Source of the DNA: Isoperla grammatica
Lineage: Eukaryota > Arthropoda > Insecta > Plecoptera > Perlodidae
Direction of reading: 5' to 3'
NCBI GenBank assembly: GCA_945910005.1
Contig: OX246744.1
Coordinates: 42,060,378 to 42,124,377, forward strand
Length of the DNA: 64,000 bases
A model generated the notes under the pieces. It worked only from the letters and a program-made list of their open reading frames with translations. It ran no database searches and was not told the origin of the DNA. This document shows positions 1 through 11,074 of the stretch, one piece after another (positions within the stretch are counted from its first letter, which is position 1; each line of letters opens with the position of its first letter). A program made the translations under genes and the position numbers.

Positions 1-208
1 ACTTTCACGGCAAAAATGCAAATGTTAACAACGAACTTTGTAGACAAATAAAAAAGCTTTTATTATAATTTAAAAGCGGGTTATTGTATGATAAAACAAT
101 AATTCATTTTACATATGGTCTATATCTACATTATGGAACTTTCCATACACTGATAGGTTTAATAGTTTATGAATGAGAGCCTATTGAGTAGACCATGGTT
201 GAATTAAA

Positions 209-1656
209 CTAGGAAAACGCTCCACGTTGACAGATGAGCGATTTTTTTCAATGTATCAAATCAAATAAATCATTTGCATATCATGTTACTCTTTAAAAAA
301 AAAAAACCTTTATAATAAACATATGATTTTTTTACAAGATGGCGGATCAAGTTACAACATTATGACTTAAGTATATTATTTTTTGATATGTTGTTAATAA
401 ATGCACGAAATATAATTTAAATCCGTTAAGAAGTTTTCTTTAAAGAAATTTAAACCTTTAAGTTGATGGATTTCCGCATAATTTCATTAGAAAGTGGTCT
501 ACTCAATAGGCTCTTATTCATAAACTATTAAACCTATCAAGGTATGGAAAGTTCCATAATGTAGATACAGACTATATCTTAAATGTTATAGTATGAGACG
601 TTAAGCCCAAATAATCAATTAAATGTTATATTGTTGAATCATACAATAACCCGCTTTTAAATCATAATAAAAGCTTTTTAATTTGTCGACCAAGTTCGGT
701 GTTAAGTTTTGCATGTTTGCCGTGAACGTCATTAAATATAACACGTCATTGTAGCCATTCTATGATAGCTATCAAAATTCCAAATACATAGTAAGAAAGG
801 TCTGACTGCGTAAGCCATTTCGGCAGCATACTTTGTGCATCTAACTTCAATGGTCCGCAAATGCGAATCATATCGGTTAAACACTGTAAAAACGAAGAAA
901 ATTACTCCCGTAAATAAACAATATTTGTTTATAACAAGGCGGTTAAAGCTACAATTTTGAAACTGTTGTTGAGTGTTGGTACTATTGATGTGGACTTACA
1001 AATAAAACATTATTTATATCGGTGTGTAAGTTTTAATTTAATTAAATAACTAACAAAACATGTGTTTCAGTTGTTAATTTTTTGTAGGTTGGCATCTTAC
1101 GTCATTGTAGCCTTTTTCAGACAGCTATCGACATTCCAAATAATAACGAGAAAGGTATGATTGCATACGCTATTTTTTTGTTTACTATGTGCATCTTACT
1201 GCAAAGATCCGCAAATGCGAACGATATCGGTGGAACACTGTAAAAATGAAGAAATTATTGTTGTAAATAAACAATATTTTTTTATGACATGACGGGTAAA
1301 CTTACAATTTTGAAACTATTGTCAAGTGTTGAGACTATTGATGGTAACCTACAAGTGAAACACAATTAAAATCCGTGTGTAAGTTTTAATTAAATTAAAT
1401 AAATAAACAAATTTTGTTTTTCAGTAATTATTTTTTTGTAGGTTGGCATCTTGACGAATTTTGCTGGTTATGTTAACAGCATCGAGTTTAGTAGTCACAA
1501 ATGTTGCCCGAAAATTTCAGCAAAATACGTCAAGCCGTTTGACCTGTGCGCGACGAACAAAATTTGGCGCACAGACAGACATACATACAGACACACAGAC
1601 AAAGCGCCGATCGAGTTGTATGGAGAGATTCACTCCGCTTCGCTACGCTCATCTAA
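209..1656 (-). mobile_element. Helitron-like copy 1
   Basis: The minus-strand copy starts at the TTAGATGAGCG end (1656) and finishes at CTAG (209-212). It directly abuts the next 3' end at 1657. The sequence left of 209 is a plus-oriented fragment of the same family. Confidence 0.6.
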
Positions 1657-1728
1657 CTAGGAAAACGCTCCGCGTTGACAGATGAGCGATTTTTTTCAAT
1701 GTAACAAATCAAATAAATCATTTGCATA
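1657..1728 (-). mobile_element. Solo Helitron-like 3' end (about 70 bp)
   Basis: This is an isolated copy of only the terminal hairpin plus CTAG and the neighbouring T-rich segment, wedged between two full copies. A matching solo end lies on the other strand at 8968-9095. Confidence 0.55.
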
Positions 1729-3196
1729 CTAGGAAAACGCTCCGCGTTGCCAGATGAGCGAGTTGGTTCAATGTTTTAAAGCAAACACATCTTTTGAATA
1801 TCATATTTCTCTTAAAAAAAAAAAAAACTTAATAATAAACATACGATTTTTTTACAAAATGGCGGAGCAAGTAACAACCTTATTACTTGTGTATATTATT
1901 TCTCAATTTGTTTCTAATAAATGCACGAAATATTATTTAAATCCGTTAAGATGTTTTTTTTTACATTTTTTTTTTAATTAAATTATGCGGAAATCCATTG
2001 AAAAATCAACTTAAAGGTTTTAATTTATTTAAAGTTGATTTTTCAATGGATTTCCGCATAATTTAATTCGACCATGGTCTACTCAATAGGCTCTCATTCA
2101 TAAACTATTAAACCTATCAGTGTATGGAAAGTTCCATAATGTAGATATAGACTATATGTAAAATGTATTATTGTTTTATCATACAAAAACCCGCTTTTAA
2201 ATTATAATAAAAGCTTTTTTATTTGTCTACAAAGTTCGTGGTTAACATTTGCATTTTTGCCGTGAAAGTCATCAAACATAACACGCCATTGTAGCCATTC
2301 TATGACAGCTATAAAAATTCCAAATACATAGTGAGAAAGGTCTGACTCCCTACGCCATTTCTGCAGCATACTATGTGCATCTAACTTCAATGGCCCGCAA
2401 ATGCGAATCATATCGGTGGAACACTGTAAAAATGAAGAAAATGTCTGCCGTAAATAAACAATATTTGTTTATAACATGGCGGTTAAAGCAACAATTTTGA
2501 TTCTAATGTCGAGTGTTGGTAGTATTGATGTGGACTTACATATAAAAAATCATTAATATCCGTGTGTAAGTTTTAATTTAAATAAATAAATAACCAAACA
2601 CGTGTTTCAGTTGTTAATTTTTTGTAGGTTGGCATCTTATGTCATTGTAGCCATTTTGTGACAGCTATCGAGATTTAAAATAATAGTGCATAAGTATTGT
2701 TACGTACGCTATTTTTGGTGTATACTATGTACATCTAATTGCAAAAGTCCGCAAATGCGAATCATATCGGCGGAACACTGTAAAAATGAAGAAATTATTG
2801 TTGTAAATAAACAATATTTTTTTATAACATGGCGGATATACGTACAATTTTGATATTATTGTCAATTGTTGGAACGGTTTATGTTAACCTACATGATAAA
2901 CATTATTTAAATCCGTTGGTAAGTTTTCATTTAATTAAATAAATAAACAAATTTTATTTTTCAGTTATTAATTTTTTGTAGGTTGGCATCTTGACGAATT
3001 TTGCTGGTTATGTTAACAGCATCGAGTTTAGTAGTCACAAATGTTGACCGAAATTTTCAGCCAAATACGTCAAGCCGTTTGACCCGTGCGCGACGAACAA
3101 AATTTAGCGCACAGACATACATACAGACATACACACAGACAAAGCGCCGATCGAGTTGTATGGAGAGATTCACTCCGCTTCGCTACGCTCATCTAA
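1729..3196 (-). mobile_element. Helitron-like copy 2
   Basis: Full-length minus-strand copy, with CTAG at 1729-1732 and the TTAGATGAGCG end at 3196. Four bases (TCAT plus A) separate it from copy 3. Confidence 0.6.
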
Positions 3197-3201
3197 TCAT
3201 A

Positions 3202-4625
3202 CTAGGAAAACGCTCCGCGTTGACAGATGAGCGTTTTTTTAATGTATCAAATCAAATTAATCATTTGCATATCATATATTACTCTTTAAAAAAAAATTAC
3301 CTTTATAATAAACATATGATTTTTTTTCAAGATGGCGGATCAAGTTACAACCTTATTACTTAAGTATATTATTTCTTGATATGTTGCTAATAAATGCACG
3401 AAATATTATTTAAATCCGTTAAGAAGTTTTCTTTAAAGAAATTAAAACCTTCAAGTTGATGGATTTCCACATAATTTCTTTCGACCGTGGTCTACTCAAT
3501 AGGCTCTAATTCATAAACTATTAAACCTATCAGTGTATGAAAAGTTCCATAATGTAGATACAGACTATATCTAAAATGAAATTTTGTTTAATTATACAAT
3601 AACTCGCATTTAAACTATAATAATAGCTTTTTAAATTGTCGACCAAGTTTGTTGTTATTTTCTGCATGTTTGCCGTGAAAGTCATAAAACATAACACGTC
3701 ATTGTAGCCATTCTATGATAGCTATCAAAATTCCAAATACATTGTGAGAAAGGTCTGACTGCGTAAGCCATTTCGGCAGCATACTATGTGCATCTAACTT
3801 CAATGGTCCGCAAATGCGAATCATATCGGTGGAACACTGTAAAAACAAAGACAGATATAGCTGAAAATAAACAATATTTTTTTACATCATGGCGGTTAAA
3901 GCTGCAATTTTGAAACTGTGGTCAAGTGTTGATACTATTAATGCGAACTTACAAATAAAAAAATATTTATATCGGAGTGTAAGTTTTAATTTAATAAAAT
4001 AAATAACAAAACATGTGTTTCAGTTGTTAATTTTTTGTAGGTTGGCATCTTACGTCATTGTAGCCATTCTATGACATTTATCGAAATTCCAAAATAAACC
4101 GAGAAAGACATGATTGCGTACGCTAGTTTTGTGTTAACTATGTGCATCTTACTGCAAAGATCCGCAAATGCGAACGATATCGGTGGAACCTTGTAAAAAT
4201 GAAGAAATTATTGTTGTAAATAAACAATATTTTTTTATGACATGACGGGTAAACTTACAATTTTGAAACTATTGTCAAGTGTTGAGATTATTGATGTTAA
4301 CCTACAAGTGAAACATAAGTAAAATCTGTGCTTTAGTTTTAATTTAATTAAATAAATAAACAAATTTTGTTTTTCAGAAAGTAATTGTTTGTAGGTTGGC
4401 ATCTTGACGAATTTTGCTGGTTATGTTAACAGCATCGAGTTTAGTGGTCACAAATGTTGACCGAAAATTTCAGCCAAATACGTCAAGCCGTTTGACCTGT
4501 GCGCGACGAACAAAATTTAGCGCACATACATACAGACATACATACATACAGACATACATACACACAGACAAAGCGCCGATCGAGTTGTATGGAAAGATTC
4601 ACTCCGCTTCGCTACGCTCATCTAA
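3202..4625 (-). mobile_element. Helitron-like copy 3
   Basis: Full-length minus-strand copy, with CTAG at 3202-3205 and the start motif ending at 4625. Confidence 0.6.
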
Positions 4626-5956
4626 TTACTCTTTAAAAAAATACCTTAAAAATAAACATATGATTTTTTTACAAGATGGCGGATCAAGTTACAACATTAT
4701 AACTTAAGTATATTATTTCTTGATATGTTGCTAATAAATGCACGAAATATTATTTAAATCCGTTAAGAAGTTTTCTTTAAAGAAATTAAAACCTTCAAGT
4801 TGATGGATTTCCGCATAATTTCATTCGACCGTGGTCTACTCAATAGGCTCTAATTCATAAACTATTAAACCTATCAGTGTATAGAAAGTTCCATAATGTA
4901 GATACAGACTATATATAAAATGTAATATTGTTTAATCATACAATAACTTGCATTTAATTTATAATAATAACTTTTTAAATTGTCGACCAAGTTTGTTGTT
5001 ATTTTCTGCATGTTTGCCGTGAAAGTCATAAAACATAACACGTCATTGTAGCCATACTATGCAAGCTAATAAAATTCCAAATACATAGTGAGAAAGGTCT
5101 GACTCCCTACGCCATTCCTGCAGCATACTATGTGCATCTAACTTCAATGGTCCGCAAATGCGAATCATATCGGTGGAACACTGTAAAAATGAAAAAAAAT
5201 TTACCGTAAATAAACAATATTTTTTTACAACCTGGCGGTTAAAGCTACAATTTTGAAACTATTGTCGAGTGTTACTACTATTGATGTGGACCTATATGCA
5301 AAAACTCATTTGTATCCGTGTGTAAGTTTTAATTAAATTAAATAAATTAAAAAACATGTTTTTCAGTAACTTATTGTTTGTAGGTTGGCATCTTACGTAA
5401 TGGAAGCCTTTTTGTGACAGCTATCAAGATTCCAAATATTTTTGAGAAAGGTATGATTGCGTACGCTATTTTTGTGTATACTATGTGCGTCTAACTGCAA
5501 AGATCCGCAAATACGAATGATATCGGTGGAACACTGTAAAAATGAAAACATTATTACCGTAAAAAAACAATATTTTTTTATAACATGGCGGATGATTTTA
5601 CAATATTGAAACTATTGTCAAGTGTTAATACCGTTGATGATAATCTACAAGTGAAACATCATTAAAATCCGTTTGTAAGTTTTCATTTAATTAAATAAAT
5701 AAACGATTTTTGTTTTTCAGTAATTAATTTTTTGTAGGTTGGCATCTTAATGGATTTTGCTGGTTATGTTAACAGCATCGAGTTTAGTAGTCACAAATGT
5801 TGACCGAAAATTTCAGCCAAATACGTCAAGCCGTTTGACCTGTGCGCGACGAACAAAATTTAGCGCACAGACATACAGACATACATACATACACACAGAC
5901 AAAGCGCCGATCGAGTTGTATGGAGAGATTCACTCCGCTTCGCTGCGCTCATCTAA
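4626..5956 (-). mobile_element. Helitron-like copy 4, 3' end missing
   Basis: This minus-strand copy lacks the last 90 or so bases, including the hairpin and CTAG. The preceding copy's start joins directly to internal sequence (TTACTCTTTAAAA). Confidence 0.55.
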
Positions 5957-7381
5957 CTAGGAAAACGCTCCGCGTTGACAGATGAGCGATTTTTTTCAAT
6001 GTATCAAATCAAATAAATCATTTGCATATCATATAACTCTTAAAAAAAAAAAAATACCTCTATAATAAACATATGATTTTTTTACAAGATGGCGGATCAA
6101 GTTACAACCTTATTACTTAAGTATATTATTTCTTGATATGTCGCTAATAAATGCACGAAATATTATTTAAATCCGTTAAGAAGTTTTCTTTTAAGAAATT
6201 AAAACCTTCAGGTTGATGGATTTCCGCATAATTTCATTCGACCGTGGTCTACTCAATAGGCTCTAATTCATAAACTATTAAACATATCAGTGTAAAGAAA
6301 GTTCCATAATGTAGATACAGACTGAATCTAAAATCTTATATTGTTTATCATACAATCACTCGCATTGAAACTATAATAATAGCTTTTTAAATTGTCGACC
6401 AAGTTTGTTGTTATTTTCTGTATGTTTGCCGTGAAAGTCATAAAACATAACACGTCATTGTAGCCATCCTACGATAGCTACCAAAATTCCAAATACATAG
6501 TGAGAAAGGTCTGACTCCCTACGCCATTCCTGCAGCATACTATGTGCATCTAACTTCAATGGTCCGCAAATGCGAATCATATCGGTGGAACACTGTAAAA
6601 ATGAAGAAATACATAGCCGTAAATAAACAATATTTTTTTATAACATGGCAGTTGAAGCTACAATTTTGAAACTGTTGTCATGTGTTGGTACTATTGATGT
6701 GGACCTACATATAAAAAATCATTAATATCTGTGTGTAAGTTTTAATTAGATTAAATTAATAAAAAAACATGTGTTTCAGTTGTTAATTTTTTGTAGGTTG
6801 GCATCTTACGTCATTATAGCCTTTTTATGACAGCTTTCGAGACTCCAAATAACAATAAGAAAGGTATGATTGCGTACGATTTTTTTGTGTTTACTATGTG
6901 CATCTTACTGCAAAGATCCGCAAATGCGAATGATATCGGTGGAACACTGTAAAAATGAAAAAAATATTACCGTAAATAAACAATATTTTTTTATAACATG
7001 GCGGATGAACTTACAATTTGGAAACTTTTGTTGAATGTTGGTACCGTTGATGTGAATCTACAAGTGAAACATTATTTAAATCCGTTTGTAAGTTTTCATT
7101 AAATTAAATAAATAAACAATGTTTGTTTTTCAGCAATTAATTTTTTGTAGGTTGGCATCTTGACGAATTTTGCTGGTTATGTTAACAGCATCGAGTTTAG
7201 TAGTCACAAATGTTGACAGAAAATTTCAGCCAAATACGTCAAGCCGTTTGACCTGTACGCGACGAACAAAATTTAGCGCACATACAGACATACATACATA
7301 CATACAGACATACAGACACACAGACAAAGTGCCGATCGAGTTGTATGGAGAGATTCACTCCGCTTCGCTACGCTCATCTAA
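5957..7381 (-). mobile_element. Helitron-like copy 5
   Basis: Full-length minus-strand copy, and the last before the orientation switch. At 7382 the sequence changes directly into a plus-oriented internal fragment (to 7534). Confidence 0.6.
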
Positions 7382-7534
7382 TTATGCGGAAATCCATTGA
7401 AAAATCAACTTAAAGGTTTTATGTTATTTAAAGAAAACATCTTAACAGATTTAAATAATATTTCGTGTATTTATTAGAAACATATCGAGAAATAATATAC
7501 ACAAGTAATAAGGTTGTTACTTGCTCCGCCATTT

Positions 7535-8967
7535 TTAGATGAGCGTAGCGAAGCGGAGTGAATCTCTCCATACAACTCGATCGGCGCTTTGTCTGTGTGT
7601 CTGTATGTATGTATGTCTGTATGTATGTCTGTATGTATGTGCGCTAAATTTTGTTCGTCGCGCACAGGTCAAACGGCTTGACGTATTTGGCTGAAATTTT
7701 CGGTCAACACCCGTTATACTAAACTCGATGCTGTTAACATAACCAGCAAAATTCGTCAGGATGCCAACCTACAAAAAATTAATTTCTGAAAAACAAAATT
7801 TGTTTATTTATTTAATTAAATGAAAACTTACCAACGGATTTAAATAATGTTTATCATGTAGGTTTACATAAACCGTACCAACAATTGACAATAATTTCAA
7901 AATTGTACGTTTATCCGCCATGTTATAAAAAAATATTGTTTATTTACAACAATAATTTCTTCATTTTTACAGTGTTCCGCCGATATGATTCGCATTTGCG
8001 GACTTTTGCAATTAGATGCACATAGTATACACCAAAAATAGCGTACGTAACAATACTTATGCACTATTAATTGGAATCTCGATAGCTGTCATAAAATGGC
8101 TACAATGACATAAGATGCCAACCTACAAAAAAGTAACAACTGAAACACGTGTTTTGTTATTTATTTATTTAAATTAAAACTTACACATGGATATTAATGA
8201 TTTTTTATATGTAGGTCCACATCAATACTACCAACACTCGACATAAGTTTCAAAATTGTTGCTTTAACCGCCATGTTATAAACAAATATTGTTTATTTAA
8301 GGCAGACATTTTCTTCATTTTTACAGTGTTCCACCGATATGATTCGCATTTGCGGACCATTGAAGTTAGATGCACATAGTATGCTGCAGAAATGGCGTAG
8401 GGAGTCAGACCTTTCTCACTATGTATTTGGAATTTTGATAGCTGTCATAGAATGGCTACAATGGCGTGTTATGTTTTATGACTTTCACGGCAAAAATGCA
8501 AATGTTAACAACGAACTTTGTAGACAAATAAAAAAGCTTTTATTATAATATAAAAGCGGGTCTTTGTATAATAAAACAATAATACATTTTACATATAGTC
8601 TATATCTACATTATAGAACTTTCCATACACTGATAGGTTTAATAGTTTATGAATGAGAGCCTATTGAGTAGACCATGGTCGAATTAAATTATGCGGAAAT
8701 CCATTGAAAAATCAGCTTAAAGGTTTTAATTTATTTAAAGAAAACATCTTAACGGATTTAAATAATATTTCGTGCATTTATTAGAAACATATCGAGAAAT
8801 AATATACACAAGTAATAAGGTTGTTTCTTGCTCCGCCATTTTGTAAAAAAATCATATGTTTATTATTAAGTTTTTTTTTTTTAAGAGAAATATGATATTC
8901 AAAAGATGTGTTTGCTTTAAAACATTGAACCAACTCGCTCATCTGGCAACGCGGAGCGTTTTCCTAG
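7535..8967 (+). mobile_element. Helitron-like copy 6 (inverted relative to copies 1-5)
   Basis: The plus-strand copy starts TTAGATGAGCG inside the body of another copy and ends at CTAG (8964-8967). Bases 8477-8545 are nearly identical to bases 1-70 of the window, so the truncated copy at the left edge is in this same orientation. Confidence 0.6.
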
Positions 8968-9095
8968 TGTAAAAAAATCATATGTTTATTATAAAGTTTT
9001 TTTTTTTTTAAAGAGAAATATGATATTGAAATGATGTGTTTGCTTTAAAACATTGAACCAACGCGCTCATCTGGCAACGCGGAGCGTTTTCCTAG

Positions 9096-10148
9096 TTAGA
9101 TGAGCGTAGCGAAGCGGAGTGAATCTCTCCATACAACTCGATCGGCGCTTTGTCTGTGTGTGTGTGTGTGTGTTCGCCAAATTTTGTTCGTCGCGCACAG
9201 GTCAAACGGCTTGACGGATTTGGCTGAAATTTTCGGTAAACACCCGTGTCCACTAAACTCGATGCTGTTAACATAACCAGCAAAATTCGTCAAGATTCCA
9301 ATCTACAAAAAATTAATTAGTGAAAAAAATCCCGTGTTATTTTTTTTAAATTAAAATTTATGAACAGATTTTAATAATGTTTTATATTTATGTTCACATC
9401 AACAATGTCGACACTGAATAAAAGTTTTGGAATTGTAACTTTAACCGCCATTTTGTAAAAATATATTTAGTTTCTATTTACGGGAATTTTCATTGGTTTC
9501 TTTACAGTGTTCCACTTAAATAATTCTCATTTGAGGACCATTGAAGTTAGATGCACATACTATGCATGGCGAATGGCGTGTATAAAGAGACCTTTCTCAA
9601 CCTACTTTTGGAATTTCGATAACTTTAATAGAATGGCAACAATGGCGTGGTATGTTTGGATGACTTTTACGGCAAACATGCAAAAGTTAACAACGAACTT
9701 TGTCGATGATTTAAATAGCTTTTATCATGGTTTAAATGCTGTTATTGTATGATAGAACAATATCACATTTTAGTTCCTACCTGTATCTACATTATGGAAC
9801 TTTCTATACACAGATAAGTTTAATAGTTAATGAATTAGAGCCTATTGAGTAGACCACGGTCGAATGAAATAATGCGGAAATCCATTGAAAAATCAACTTG
9901 AAGGTTTCAATTTATTTGAAGAAACTTTCTTAACGGATTTGAATAATATTTCGTGTTATTATTAGCAACATATCGGGAAATAATATACACAAATTCTAAG
10001 GTTGTAACTTAAACCGCCATCTTTTGAAAAAATCACATGTTTATTATAAAAGTATATTTTTTAAGCGTTATATGATATGCAAAAGATTTGTTTGATTTAC
10101 TAAAAAAAAAAAAAATCGCTCATCTGGCAACGCGGAGCGTTTTCCTAG
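9096..10148 (+). mobile_element. Helitron-like copy 7, more diverged
   Basis: This plus-strand copy of about 1.05 kb begins immediately after a CTAGT terminus (9092-9096), an exact head-to-tail junction. It ends at CTAG (10145-10148). It has one internal subrepeat fewer than the others, and its simple repeat is (TG)n. Confidence 0.55.
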
Positions 10149-10369
10149 TTCGTAATTTCAATAATTTTGCCGGGATACATTGATGCACAGCCTTCTTGAA
10201 CGTCGGTTCAATCCGAGGTTCTATCGCGGATTGACCCGTCGAGAAGGCTGTGCATTGAGGAAGTAGTATGTTCGTAATGGCGGACGCCCAAGATGTCAGC
10301 GCCCACTGAATGGCGCGTAAAATAGCCGTTGTGACGTCACGCGTGGATACTCCCTGGGCATAATCTATT

Positions 10370-11063
10370 AGCGTATTCGACTGGTTGCACTGGACCGCAC
10401 TCAGTGCGCACTGAGTGCACTGTCCGTATTCGACTGGTGAATCCAGTGCGCACTCAGTGCAATATTTCGTATTCGACTGGGCAGTTGCACTCCCAGAGTG
10501 CAGCACTGACCTGCACTCGGGTTAGGGGCCAGTGCGAGTTTTTCAGTGCGGCGATGAACGCGCAAAGTTTGAAATTCTGATAGTAGTGATGACGATATCG
10601 AACATATATTAGCTGTTATCAAGCCAAGAAATGAAAAGCCTAAAATAGAAAGTTATATAAACAATGTTGTATCTCACTTTTCCGATATGGAGGTATAAGT
10701 GTTCGGTTGGTATGGTTGGGCCCTATGCCAAGCCCAGTTTATTAAATGCTCAATTATGAAATTGAAAAACAACGCTATAACAGCTGATCTCGGCCTATCT
10801 AAATTGAATATCATCAACTTACCCTCATTGCCAATCATTCGACACAAAACACCCTCGTTGGTGATTGTTACATTTCCATCCTGTTCGTAAACAAATTGAT
10901 GGAATTCAACAACGTCGTTATTGCCGCTGTTTTCTGTCGCCATCTTTGCACTGGATATGTCTTGCGTGTTCGGCTGGGAAAGAGCCGGCGACAACTCTAG
11001 GCGAGTGCACGACGAAATCGTGACGTTTCAGTGTGCACTCAGTGCGGTCCAGTCGAATACGCT
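10370..11063. mobile_element. DNA transposon remnant with 15-bp perfect inverted ends
   Basis: AGCGTATTCGACTGG at 10370 is repeated as its exact reverse complement ending at 11063. Subterminal blocks rich in CAGTGCACTCAGTGC occur at both ends, and extra copies of the terminal motif occur at 10427 and 10471. No transposase is recognisable; a minus-strand frame inside (10674-10994) resembles nothing I know. The target duplication is unclear, so the superfamily is uncertain (Harbinger/ISL2EU-like is possible). The right end lies only 11 bases before an exon of the CAP gene. Confidence 0.6.
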
Positions 11064-11074
11064 TTTTGTTTCAG

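Larger units (their letters stand above)
1..10148. mobile_element. Tandem block of Helitron-like (rolling-circle) element copies
   Basis: The first 10 kb consists of head-to-tail copies of one AT-rich element of about 1.05-1.47 kb. One element end reads TTAGATGAGCGTAGCG. The other has a short hairpin (AACGC-GGA-GCGTT) followed by CTAG and then T. A hairpin just before CTRR-T is the known 3' signature of Helitrons. The start motif AGATGAGCG is inverted just inside the 3' end (CGCTCATCT), as in Helentron-type ends. Each copy has two diverged internal subrepeats that begin near GTAGGTTGGCATCTT, and a CAGACATACA-rich simple repeat. Copies between 209 and 7381 run on the minus strand, and those from 7535 to 10148 on the plus strand. 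No helicase or Rep protein is encoded, so these are non-autonomous. Short open frames in it recur once per copy and are not genes. No host gene was seen. Confidence 0.7.

Noticed and set aside
1451..9293. Recurrent frames beginning MLVMLTASS-
   Set aside because: Fall once per Helitron-like copy over a CAGACATACA simple repeat; no protein family.
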